Source: Mantamonas sphyraenae
Taxonomy: Eukaryota; CRuMs; Mantamonadidae
Direction of reading: 5' to 3'
DNA length: 64,000 nt
Assembly (NCBI GenBank): GCA_026936335.1
Contig: JAPMXV010000008.1
Coordinates: forward strand, 62,001-126,000
The notes beneath the pieces are model-generated. The model was not told the DNA's origin. It saw only the letters and a list, made by a program, of their open reading frames with translations, and did no database searches. Position numbers and translations under genes: made by a program. Numbering within the stretch: position 1 is the first letter of the stretch; each line of letters starts with the position of its first letter. This document shows, piece by piece, positions 19,697 through 31,400 of this stretch.

Positions 19697-20988
19697 TCAC
19701 CGTCCGTTCAATGACGACAAGAACCCAGGAGGTGCCACAGGACGCGAATGTGTGTCCACCCCACCACCGCCACCGCCACCGCCACCGCCGCCACGCAGCT
19801 TGGGCTTGGCCAGCTTCGGTTTGCCATCCTCCATCACACGCGTGTCAAACGACCACGCAGGACGTGGACGTCGCTTCCCACGTGGCCCACTCGGCCGCTT
19901 CACCTCCTGCTTGCCCTGCATGACCCCATGGAAAAACTCGTCCACCAGATCCTTTGCATACGGACTGCTTTCGTACGAGAACGACGTAAACTGGGTGGGT
20001 TGCAGCTGCCCGCCACCTCCGCCACCTCGGCTGTTCCCTGCCGTCTGCTCACGCATGTACGATCCAATCTTGCTCGACGCCCTTCGACTGCTCCCGTGTT
20101 CCTTCTTTCCTCCGTCCTTGCTGCTGCTGCTGCTGCTGCTCTCTTTCGGGTACTGCGGCACGTACCCTCGCCACTTGACAAATTGCTTCTCCAGATACGT
20201 CAGCTTGCTCTCCAGATCGTCCACCTCCTCCTCGTACATGTGCAATTGGTTGTCCTTGTACTGCACCGTCTCCAGGATGTCCCCACGTCGCATCTTGTCA
20301 TACTCCCCACGCTCCACCATGCTCAGCAGATCGGAACGCAACGCAGGCACCTTGCCCTTGCGTCGCTCCTTCTGTTTCCGCTTCTGCAACACAAAATCCA
20401 GCTCTTCCTCATCCAACGCCACTCCACGCACACGTTCTTGACCCTGTGGCTGCTGTCCCTCCTTGCTGGGGCTCACAAACGCAATGACCGCTGCCGCCGC
20501 CGCCACCGCCGCCACCCCTCCCTTCCTTCTCCTCCAGCAATTGCAACACTTCGATGTTGTCGTCGTAAAACACCACATCCTGTCCCTTGCCTCCTCGCTT
20601 TGTGGTGCTGCGTGGTGACGAACCGTGTGCGCGGCTGAGTTCTGCCTTGCTCATCCTCGCCTGCTGTTCCACCCTACGCTGCCGTGCCTCCTTTGCCTCT
20701 GCCTCCTTGCGTGCCTTTTGTGCCTTGTCCCTCTTTGCACGCTTGTTCTCCAACACCCCACTCTTGCGCACCTTGCGTCCACGCACCTGCGCTTGGATCT
20801 TGGCTGCTGCCTCGTGTTGCTTTGCCTCTTCTTCCAGCTCCTGTGCCATCAGTCGTTCAAAGTCGTCCATCTCCTCTTCTCGCTTCTCCAGAATGGCCAT
20901 CTCCTCCTCGCTCATTCCAACTCGCTTCTTCCCTCCTCCTGATGGCGTCCCGGGTGTGCTTGCGCGTGACTTGCTGTCTGCAGACGAT

Positions 20989-21028
<40 letters not shown>

Positions 21029-24000
21029 ACGATGCGCTTGTGAGCTTCTCACCTGTACCATCGCTTCCCTGTCCTTCCTTCCCTGTGCCCTTTGCCTCGG
21101 GTTGCCCGTCTGCATCCAAGGCCATGGGTTGCACCTCTCGACGCGTCGCATCCCCGCCACCCGCTGCTGCTGCATTGCTGTTGGGTGTCATGCTGCCGCC
21201 TGGTGAGTTCAAACTGGATCCGATGGTGTCCACACGTCCGCTTTCGATGCTGGATTGGATCGCTCGTTCGCTGTCCTCCAACCTGCGCCTCTCCACGTCC
21301 TCCTCCATCCTTCGCTTGGCCTCCTCCAACACCGTCTTCTTCTTCTTCGCCTTGGCCAACGCCTCCCGGTCCTTCTTGGCACGTGCCTCCTTGGCCTCCG
21401 CCGCAATCCGCTTCTCCTGCTCCAACAGACGCATCTTGCGCTCCAGCTTCTCCAGATTGAAGGCGATGCCGTTCACGTAGGGATGGTTGGCACCCAACAC
21501 ACGCTGTGCAATCTCAATTGCCTCCTGATAGTGTGTGCGTGCCTGCTCGTACTGTTCCATCAGTTCGTGCACAGCACCCATGTTGTGCAACGACGCACTC
21601 ACGTCCTCGTGAAAGTGGCCCCGCACCCGTTCGTACACCTCACGAGCGGACTCGAAGCACGTCAGCGCACCCTCCAGCTTGTTTTGCTCCTGCAACACCA
21701 CACCCAGGCTCGTGTACGTCGATGCCACCTGCACACTGTCCCGTCCCGACGAACGCAGACGCAACTCCAATGCCTCCCGATAGTACGCCTCTGCCTCTTT
21801 GGGTTTGCCCAGCCGTGCGGCAATCTGTGCCAGTGTGGTCACGCTGCCCACCACCGCCGACGCTGCCTCCACAGATGACGCCGTGCCCTTCTTTGCATTG
21901 TGACGCTCAATGGCCAGCGCACGCATCAGATACGAACGTGCATCCTCGTACCGTTCCATCTTCACGTACAACGAGCCCAAATTCGACAAACTCGCTGCAA
22001 GATCCGGATGGTGCTTGTTCAGCTGCGCCTCACGGATTTCCAGCGCACGCTTAAACAGCTCCTCCGCACGCACGTGGTTGCCCTGCTTGAAACTCAAGCC
22101 ACCCAGGTTGGTGAGACTGGCTGCCGTCTCCGAGCTGTCCTCGCCCAGGGCCGTGTTGCGAATGTCCAGCGCCATCTTGGCGAACCGCACGGCGCCGTTG
22201 ATGTCTCCGCTGGCCTTGGCAATCACCGCCAGGTTGTTCAGACTGGCGGCAGTGTCCGGATGATCCAGACCCAACACCTTTTGGCGGATGGCCAGTGCGC
22301 GTTGGGACAGGGGACGTGCCCGGTCATACATGCCTTGGCTCTTGTACAGACCCGAGAGGTTGTTCAGAGAGGTGGCCACCGCAGGGTGGTCCTTGCCCAG
22401 CACCGATTCGCGAATCTGCAACGCGCGCTGGTAAAACTCCTCTGCCAGGCCGTACTTGCGTTGCTTCTTGTACAGGAAGCCCAGGTTGTTGAACGCAGAA
22501 GCGACCTCGCGGTGTTCCTCACCGTAGCAGTCCACCAGCATGTCGATGGCTCGCCGTTGAAGCCGTTCCGCCTCGTTGAAGTTGCCCGTTTGTGCACTGA
22601 GCAACACCAGCGGATTCAGCGACGATGCCACCTTGGGATGTTCCAACCCGTACAGCTTCTCGTTCACCGCCAACGAACGCGAGTACAGATTCACGGCCTG
22701 TTTGAACTTGCGCAAACGCGTACACAGGGTGCCCAGCAGCTCCAGCGTCTGCGCCACCTCCTCGCTCACGGGACCCTTCACCGACTCGAGGATTTCCAAC
22801 GCACGCTGGTGCAAGGCCACACTGTTTTCCCACCTGTCCGGTTGCTTCTGGTACAGTTCGCCAAGGACGTTGAGCACGGTGGCCAACTCCTCGCTCACCG
22901 CCCCATACTGCTCCTCCATGAGCTTGCCGGCCATCTTCAGCGACTCCTGCGCCTCTTCCACTTCGTTCAACTCCATCAACGCCGCACCCCGGATCAGCCA
23001 CAGGTGGCCCAGTTTCTCGCCCTGCTTCAGGGTCGATGCAAACGCACGTGCCATGTCCAACCGTTGCTCGGCACGATAGATGGTGTGCAGACCCGAACTC
23101 AGCATGCTAAACAGGCGATCGATGCTCACCGTGTCCGCAATGGCATCCAGATGCTGCAACGCAGATTCCAGATCGCTCAACAGCAAGGCTTGCTTGCTGC
23201 TGCGTCGGCGATGGTCACTCACACGGTCCGCCTGTTTGATCAGAAGGCCAACCATGCGGAGGTACTTGCGGTGCAGGCTGTTGACCACACGCTCCAGCGC
23301 GCTGTCCCCGAGGTTGCTGCTGAGCATGTCATCCTGGTCCTGTTGCACCTGCTTGCCGCCTTGTACCTTGCTGCTCAGACCCTCAAGGAGCCAGTCGCGA
23401 TTGGCACGCAGCAGGGCGGCGATGTTTTTGTCCATGTGCAGCATGACTTGGTTGTAGTCCCATCCCGGTGTTTCCGAGGCAATGCGCACGAGTGCGGGCA
23501 CGACCAGGTGCGACGTCATGCACAGGTCCAGTGTTTCAGAGTCCAAACGCAGTGCCTTGTGCTGGGCCTCCTGGTCACGCTTGCGCGACAACTCTGTGGG
23601 CGGGTCCGACACGGTGTACAGGCGATTGTTGGTTTCGCGCCACAGCGACAGATACTCCTCCACGCAGGCCTCCATGTCCTCTTCGTCCAGTTGCACCACC
23701 GCCAGCGAGGCCATGGTGAACAGCGACGGAAACACAGAGCAACTGTGCAGCATCTCCTTGGTGGCGGCGGTTTGAAAGTGTGCAGCACGGTGCGTACCAC
23801 GACGGTGAGCGGATTGGGGTGCGAGTCGCTGGCACTGCTGGAAGGTGCCAGCTGAGCGAGTGTGTCCACAACCTCTTCAAAGGTCAACCCCATGGAAGTG
23901 CTGTCCTTGAGGAAGCGACCCAGCAGCGACAGGGCCAACGGGTGGCCTGCACAGATGGCCATGCACTGAGCCATCTGTTTCTCGCGGTTCTTGCGCGCCG

Positions 24001-26082
24001 TGGGCATCTTGGGGATGTGCTTCTTCACGTGTGCACGCAACAGTCGCTCCGCCTCTTCGTCGTCCAGGTAATCGGTGTGCACCGCCGCCGCCAGTGTTCC
24101 CCACCTCTTCTCGTCCCACAGCACCGACTTGCCGTCATCGCTGCGATCCAGCGGCATGCGCGACGTCACCACCACCAAGGCACGCCGGTTGCGCGGCAGC
24201 AGCGGCTCCACACTGGCCATGTCTGGTGCATCGTCCACCACCAACACAGAGTACGCCGAGTTGAAACAGCGCAAATAGTGTTCGCGCAGCTTGCCGTCGT
24301 CCGAGGGCACCGATCCCGTGGGACTGTGTTGCAGGATCACCGACGATATCGCAAGGTGCATGCTCAGCGGTGTCTCGGACGACGATCCAAGGTCCACCTG
24401 CATGCTGCGCGACACAATGTTGTTCTCACGTGCTTGTCGTGCCACCAGCGACGCAAGTGCGCTCTTGCCCGTGCACGCCGGGCCGTGGATGTACACGGTG
24501 ATGAGGTCGGTGGCACGCTGGTGTGCCTTGTTGAACCCTTTGATGATCTGTTCCGTCTGTCTATCCATGCCAAACAGAGGTCCCACGTGCGGCTTTTTCA
24601 ACACCGTCGACGGCATCTTCAGAGGCATCTTGTTGCCCACCTGCATGTCGACGTGGTGCCACTCCAGACGCACCTCGTTGCGTGCCAATTTGCCGCGCCA
24701 CACTGCCTGGATGCGTGTCGCTGCCGTTTCCAGCTTCAGTTGCTCCACGCGCGCCTGCTCCTGCTTTGCTTCCAGCACACCCATCTTGCGCACGCGTGCG
24801 CCCTTGTACGTCGCCTGGATCTTGGTTGCCGCTTCGTGCTGTTTCTTCAGTTCCTTGCGTGCTGCGTGTCCTCGGTATGCGCTCTGGATCGCCGTCGCCT
24901 GTCCGTGCACAAAGTTCATCTCACGACGGATGCGCACGCCACGGTACCACGCTTGCAGTCGGATGATGACACGGATCATGCGCATCTTCTGCAGCTTCTT
25001 GGCTTCTTCGGCCTGCTGCCTGGCCAAGTGTCCCCTGTAGTTTGCTTGAATTGTGGTGGCTGCACGTTCCTTTTTCTGATCCTGATTACGCGACTGGCGT
25101 CCACGCACCTGTGCCTGAATCTTGGTGGCTGCCTGGTGCCTGTGTCCCAGCTCCTTGCGTTCCTGATGGCCGCGGAACCCTGCCTGGATGATGGTGGCTG
25201 CCTGTGCCCGTGCGGACTCCTTTGTGCGCACGTGGTGGCCCCTGTACACGGCCTGGATTTTCAGAGCCGACGCCTCACGCTCCTGCGCCACCCGTTTCTT
25301 CTCCTCCTCCGGGTCGTACTTGATGCGCTTCTCCAGTTTGGCCCGCTTGATGGCCAGTTCCACCTCCTCCTCCTGTGTGCGTTCGTGCGACGCCCTGTAG
25401 CTCGGCGAGTTGGTGTACGGGTTATACTGGTCCGCTTCCGCGTCGTACTCGGGCATCCGTTCGCTCACAAACGACGAGTCCCACGGTTTGCTGTGGTCCA
25501 CTCGCTCCACCCCTTCCCCTTCTTCGCCCGCTCCGGCGGCCCCCGGGCTGTACACGTCGTCCACACCCTTCTTCTTGCGTGCCCGTGGACTGACGCCGTT
25601 CTTGCCGCCGTTGCTGCTGTTGCTCGTGTTGTTCGCCGCCGTCTTGGACGCCGAGCTGGCCGTGCCCATCTTTGACAAATCTCTGCCTGGACTCACTCCC
25701 CTCCTGGCCGGTTTGCTCTTACTGCTGCTGCTGCTGCTTTTGCCTCCCGTCCTTGCAGCGGGGGGCGTGGTGGCAGAAGCTGCGCTGCTTGGGCTGTGGC
25801 TGCTTTTGGTCGTCTTTGCCGTGGTTGCCTTTTTGTCACTCTGCGTACCTGTCTGCTGCTTGGTTGTCTTCTTGCCGTTGCTCTTGTTCTTGGCTTTCTC
25901 TTGAGTTGTTTCGTTGTGTGCTGCTGCCTTTTCCGGCGTTGCCGTTGTTGTCGTGAGTGTGGGTGTGGGTGTGGGTGTGGGTGACGTCTGCTTGGCTTGC
26001 TCCACATCGTCCACCACCACTTGCTCGGTCGTGTTGGCCTTGTTTGTCTCTTCTTTCTGTACATTCTCTGCGGCAGGTGGTG

Positions 26083-26126
<44 letters not shown>

Positions 26127-28366
26127 TTGTTCCCATTCGATGTCTTGCGCGCCGCCAGTGAGCTGCTGGATCCCGTGCGTGCATGTCCTTTGCCTTTTCC
26201 CCTGCCTGTGCCTTGCGTTGACTTTGTGTCTGATGCGCGACCATTCTGCGTCTCTTCCACGGACGACAACGACGACAATTCGTCCTGCTTCTCACCCTCC
26301 TCCTCCGCGTCACCTGCCCCTGCGTGCCTCTTGGCCAAATCAATGCCACTGGACGAGCCCGTAAGTTGGCTCATGGACACCTGCGACAGATTGCTGCTGC
26401 GACGCGCCAAATACCCGCGAAATTGGGCCTGAATGAGGGTGGCCGCCTGCGACTCCTCAGCACGTGCCCTGTGCACGTCTGGCAAGCTGCGTGCGGTGAC
26501 CTGTTCCGAGTGCACACTGGTGAGTGGATCCAGCGAGCCTCCCTCCAAGTCGTTGTCGTTGCCGTCGTCGTCGCCGCCGTCGCCGCCGTTGTTCATTGGC
26601 GGCGGATCGGATTGCAGGGCGTCGTACAGGAGTGCGGCACACTCTTTGTATCCGCCGTTGCGTGCCACATCATATGCCGTGAGTCCCTTGGCGTCCTTGA
26701 GGTGGACATTGAGTTTGAGCCCCAGCAGGATGCGCAGGACGTCGCGTCGACCAGCCTCGGCGGCGGCGTGACCCACTGTGCGTCCCGAGTTGTTGGTCAG
26801 GTTGACCTTGGCGTGGCCGTCCAACACCAGGGTTTCCACCACCTCGACGACATCGGCAGCAAACATGGATCGTGTGCGCACGTCGACCTCGGCATCCCTC
26901 TCTGCCGCCACACTGTAGTGCAACGCCGTGTTGCCTGCAGTGTCGGCCTGGTTCACATCCACCCCTGCACCCACCAACCAGGCTGTGAGTGTGGGATTGG
27001 CATTTTTGGCGGCGACGTGAAGACCCGTGAGTGCTGCGGGACCGGACAGGTGCAGATCGGCGCCGCTCTGGATGAGGTACCCTGCAATGTCTTCGTTGTT
27101 GGACATGATGGCCAGGTGCAAGGCGGTCCAACCCTGGGCGTCGACCACGTTGACGTCCGGATTGAGATTCAACAGTTGTGCCACACACTCGGTGGACCCT
27201 GCCAGGGCACCCAGATGCAAGGCCGTGCGACCCATTGCATTCGTGCGATTCACATCAAAGTCGGCCGATGTCTTTGGGTTGTCCTGTTTGGCCACCACCA
27301 TAATGTTCAACGCCGATTCGGCGTTGAGCAGGGTGGCATACTGCACGGCATTGTTGCCCGTCGACGGGTCGCACTCCTCCTCCACATCGTACCCCAACGA
27401 GATCAGTGTGCTCAATGCAAACAACGCCCCTTGCTCAATGGCCACCTCCACGGGGCTTAGGCCGGCGTTGTTCCGCTGTTTCATCAGACGCTTGTCCAGC
27501 TTGTGCACCAGAAGCACCACATCCTGCTCATCCGTGCCCACCGCGTGGTGCATGATGTTCTCCCCATCCGGTGTCTGTGTCCAGTGTACCCATGCATGCG
27601 ATTGCGTGTCAATACCATGTGTGTGGGTAGGTGGGTGTGGGTGGGTGGACGGGGGTGGGCGGAGCAGGCTCAAACGAGGAGAAACCCAACCCCGCGGGCA
27701 TGCCACTCACCTTGTACGCTACCACCGCCCCGTATCGTTCCAGAAGCTCCACTTCCTTCAGATTGCCTGATCGAACGGCCAACACGAGTGGAGTCATTCC
27801 CTGTGTGGATGCGAGTGTGTGAGAGAGTGTCAGTGTGAGTGTGAGTGGGTGAGGCTTTTGATATTTGGCAGCCCGCCGACCGTTGCCCGATCATCTCTTT
27901 TCGGGGACGCTGCTCGCCGCACAGACGCAACCAGCGCTCGTGAACACCGGAATATCGAGGCAGGTGCGGTATGGGTGGATGATACAGTGGAGGCAATGAC
28001 GCATGGGTGTGCAGGACAGGGCAGGAGAGCCTGGAAAAGCGGGTGCCGAAAGGGAGAACCTACGCTGGTTGTCTTGAGTTCGGTCTTGGCTCCCTTGGCC
28101 AGGAGGAACTTGGTGAGGGGTGGATTGCCCTGGCGAGCAGCGACATGGAGGGCGGTTTCGCCGTTGGGCATCTGTGCGTTGATGGAAGCTCCGTTGGCCA
28201 GCAAATCGGGCACAACGTCGAGCGAGGCGTTCTGGCAGGCCAGGCACAAGGCCGTCCATCCGTCCGACGTGGCTCTGTTGAGCAGCTCCACTTTCGAACG
28301 CTCCTCCATCAGGTCCAGAAACGCCACCAGCTTTGCCTGTTGGTCCGTGACCACGAGTTGGATCAT
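19697..28366 (-). CDS. Giant ankyrin–IQ–NB-ARC–TPR protein (NLR-like)
   Basis: Five exons are proposed (28366-28064, 27800-27711, 27574-23798, 23756-20550, 20461-19697), about 2713 codons. Ankyrin repeats fill residues 1-470 (GWTALCLACQ, GETALHVAAR, GRTALHLGAL, GWTALHLAIM). One IQ motif lies near 510, then a long Ser/Thr/Lys-rich disordered part. Eight more IQ motifs at 900-1090 (ALKIQAVYRGHHVR to AATRIQAVWRGKLAR) should bind calmodulin. An NB-ARC ATPase spans 1110-1390: Walker A HGPACTGKSALA (about 1160), Walker B SVLVVDDA, VVVTSR and CAGHPLALSLLG (GLPL). About ten kinesin-light-chain-type TPRs follow (1640-2150), then a basic coiled coil, a tenth IQ motif and a disordered tail. The 41-base intron at 23757-23797 and the 88-base one at 20462-20549 are inferred from frame. 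An upstream ATG at 28507 is possible. This is the architecture of signal-transducing STAND ATPases. Confidence 0.83.
20980..21031. repeat. GAC/GAT triplet tract coding polyserine in the NLR-like protein
   Basis: On the minus coding strand this in-frame triplet repeat codes a serine run of about 18 after the TPR and coiled-coil region. It is prone to length change. Confidence 0.75.
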
Positions 28367-28493
28367 GCGGTCGTGCAAACGAGGACATTCTCTCTCTCTC
28401 TCTCTCCGCCAGGCTTTGGCCACAGCCGCGCCACTTGCCCCAAAAGCGTGCCCTCCACTCATCGACCCAATTTTTGGTTCCGGCGTTTTTGTG
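28367..28493. promoter_or_regulatory. Divergent promoter with CT repeat, NLR-like / STIL
   Basis: A (CT)n block lies at 28387-28407 between the two starts. If the NLR-like protein began at the in-frame ATG at 28507, this block would code for alternating Arg-Glu and the two coding regions would overlap by 14 bases, so a start at 28366 is preferred. Confidence 0.4.
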
Positions 28494-31400
28494 ATGTCCA
28501 TGTCCATGAGTGTGCCAATCGACACGGTGCGTGTCCCTGGGAAGCATGAGGAGGATCCCAAGGTGCTCAACGTGAGCCGAGTGAATTTGAGCCGGCGGCC
28601 GAGGATGGACACCACGCAGGTGCGTGTGCAGTCCAGCTCCTTCCATCCACTGCAAGAGGGCGCCTCCTCATCCTCATCCTCATCCAACGAGCGACTGTCT
28701 GCGCGTTCCTTGAGCCGTTCGCGTATCCCAAAGCCGAGCAAAGTGCCGTCGCAGCATCGGCGGCGTCGCGGCGAAGACGCGTTCAAACACGCGCGTGCGG
28801 GCGAGTGGGGCGCACAGCCCATGGCCTTTGGCGCGTCGCGGATGACGATGGGTGGAGAGATGGAGGATGATCAGGGCGAGGGAGAGGATGAGGATGAGGA
28901 GCATGTGGACAAGGTGGAGGCGTGGGCGGCACAGACGATGCAAGCGAAAAGTGGCGCCAAATCGGCGCTGAACGCGGATTCGCGCCAAACGCGAAGTGCG
29001 TTGCACATGACACGCGAGGAACGCTTCCGACTGAAATTGGAGCAGAGTGTACAACGTAGCATGGAGTCACAAGAGCACAGTCTTCGTGGTGGTCAGCAGC
29101 GTGGCACATTGGGTTCCCACCACCAGGCCTACGCACACAGCGTGGCAACCAGCAGCGTGTTCAATGCCCAGGCCGGCATCTACGGCACCGGCTCCTCCTT
29201 CTTTCCCGAAAGCAACAGCAGCAGTGGTGGTGCTGGTGTTGGTGGTGCTGGTGGTGACAACGGCAACATGCGACGCAGAGAGGATGCAAGGATGGGAGGA
29301 GGAGCGGATGAGGCTGAGGGACACAAGCAGGAGCTGGAGGAGAGACGCAACCGTGAAATCGCGGCATTGTTGGGTCACAGTGTGAGTGAATCGCATCATA
29401 GCAACCACACACGGGCACGGTTGGAGGAGTTGGACGATGTGGACAATGTCAACCTGCGATCGGTGCTGGTGCAGAACAAGCGACTGTTTGATGAGCACAT
29501 CCCGAGGGACGCCAAGTACAGCGAACAGTACCAGGAGTCGAAGGAAAGGGCGGCGGCAACACAGGAGGCGTTGGAGGAGGAGGGACGGCAGAAGATGGCG
29601 CTGGAAACATTCACTGGGGTGGAGCGTGTGTTGCGCTTCCCACTGGTGCGTGCCATGCTGTGGGACAGGACGGCGCAGGGGGCGGTGGAGGAGGTGCGTG
29701 CTCAGCTGCAGGTGCCTGCCATGCAGATGCGACGTGCGGCTCTGGCGGCGTTGTACAAGCATGTGGCGGCACACGAACGCAGGGCTGCACGCACGGGAGG
29801 GGTGGTGGAAGACGGCTTTGTCATCGGTTCCCTCTCGGTGATTGATTTGCTGAGCACACGCGACGGCAGTAGCAGACGGTACGTGAGCGGTGCGTCGGTG
29901 CAACAGGAGGACCAGTTGCAAAAGTATGCGTTGCATCTCAGCCTGGACAGGCTGGATACGGGCAAGACGGTGCGTGTGGAGAGCAGAAACGGAAGTGGTG
30001 GCAATGAGGGCGAGGGTGGTGCCACGCTGAGCTACCAGCGGGTGCCAAGCAGCAAATTGCCCGAAGAGGACGTGCCTGTGCAACTCAAGGTGGGCGAGAG
30101 CAAGGAGGATGCGACGGCGTCGTTCAGCGTGCGTGAGTACACAATGATGATGGCTCAGGCGGCGCACAGGCTGACAACACGGAGCAGCAAGCCGAGCAGC
30201 AGCCAGATGGGACGGATTGCAGAGCTTCTCAACGTCAGTGTCAAGTGTGTGACCCACCACGGGTGTGCAGACGTACCCAACGGCAAGATGCGCGTGCACG
30301 GCGAACTGATGTTGCCGTCCCTGCGTCTGCGTCTGAGTGTGATCAATTGCCTGCGCATTGTGCCCACCACCCTGGCAAAGTCGCTGCAGGCCGGCGGTGA
30401 GTACGCAGGCGCAGGCGTCACGTCGGGCTTCCTGACCATGGACCAGACGCGCAAACTCATCCCATTGCTGGAGAGCGACCAAAAGGTGTACGAGTGTCCC
30501 CTGGTGGGTCTGTGGATTTCAGGCATCACAGACGTACGCCATCCGCTGGTGTGGGCGCTGAGCCTCAAGTTTCTGCACAGCAGCAAGATTCGCGAGCGCG
30601 TGTTTATGGACAATGCCGCCTTTCTCGTGCTGCTCTACCCAAGCAAGAGCAACATGGAGATCCAGGGAGTCAAGATTGGCCAGCCCAAGCTCTACGATTG
30701 CCACATGGACCACGCAGCCAACGCATGGCAACGCTTTGGATTCAGTGAGTTGGTGGATCCGCTGGCACGCAGTGGTGGTGGTGGTGGTGGTGGTGGCAGC
30801 GGCGGCGGCGACGTTGCAAACTTTTTCTTTTTGCCCGTGACGACGGACGAAGACAACCGCAGGTTTGCACGCGCGTGGCGCACGTTGCACCAACACCAGC
30901 AACGGGTGGCAGCACGCAAGCAGCGTGTGGAGGACATCAAGGCTGGTGTGGGGGTGCAGGGACACACACAGGACAATGGGGAGGGTGCGGATGATGAGGA
31001 GGAGGCGACGTCGTCGGGTTCGTTGAACCAAACCGCTCGCCTGCGCAAGGCACGCATGGCTCGCAAGGCCAAGGCGGAGAAGCGACGACAGAAGCGACGT
31101 GGTGGTGCACACAGGAAGGACGCGGATGTGGAGGAAGAGGCAACCGGGGACGGCAGCAGCAAGGACAAGGGCAAGGGCAAGCAGGAAACGATCAACTGGA
31201 GGGAGATGAAGGTGGAAGAGAAGCGATTTGATCGCAAGGGTAACAGTGAGCTGGTGCAGGCAGCGAGGCAGCTGCTGGAGCAGCAGGAGGAGGAACCGCT
31301 GGATTTGGATGTCAGCACCTTGTACGGGTTGGAGTTTCGTGACGAGGAAGAGGGGGAAGAGGAGCAAGAAGAGGAGGATGAGGATGAAGAGGAGGATGAA

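Noticed and set aside
20409-23753. TPR region as a stand-alone gene starting MLHSCSVFPS
   Set aside because: The residues MLHSCSVFPSLFTMASLAVV look like the winged-helix part that follows NB-ARC, and a 41-base intron gives a clean join, so one gene is more likely. Not fully excluded.
21900-23855. Plus-strand frame of 651 codons antisense to the TPR repeats
   Set aside because: Repetitive HVQLLQ-type pattern is the reverse complement of TPR codons; no ATG context or domain.
23780-25675. Plus-strand frame of 631 codons antisense to the NB-ARC/IQ region
   Set aside because: It mirrors the conserved minus-strand protein and is rich in Cys, His and Arg; no domain is visible. GC-rich codon use in the real gene leaves the antisense frame open.
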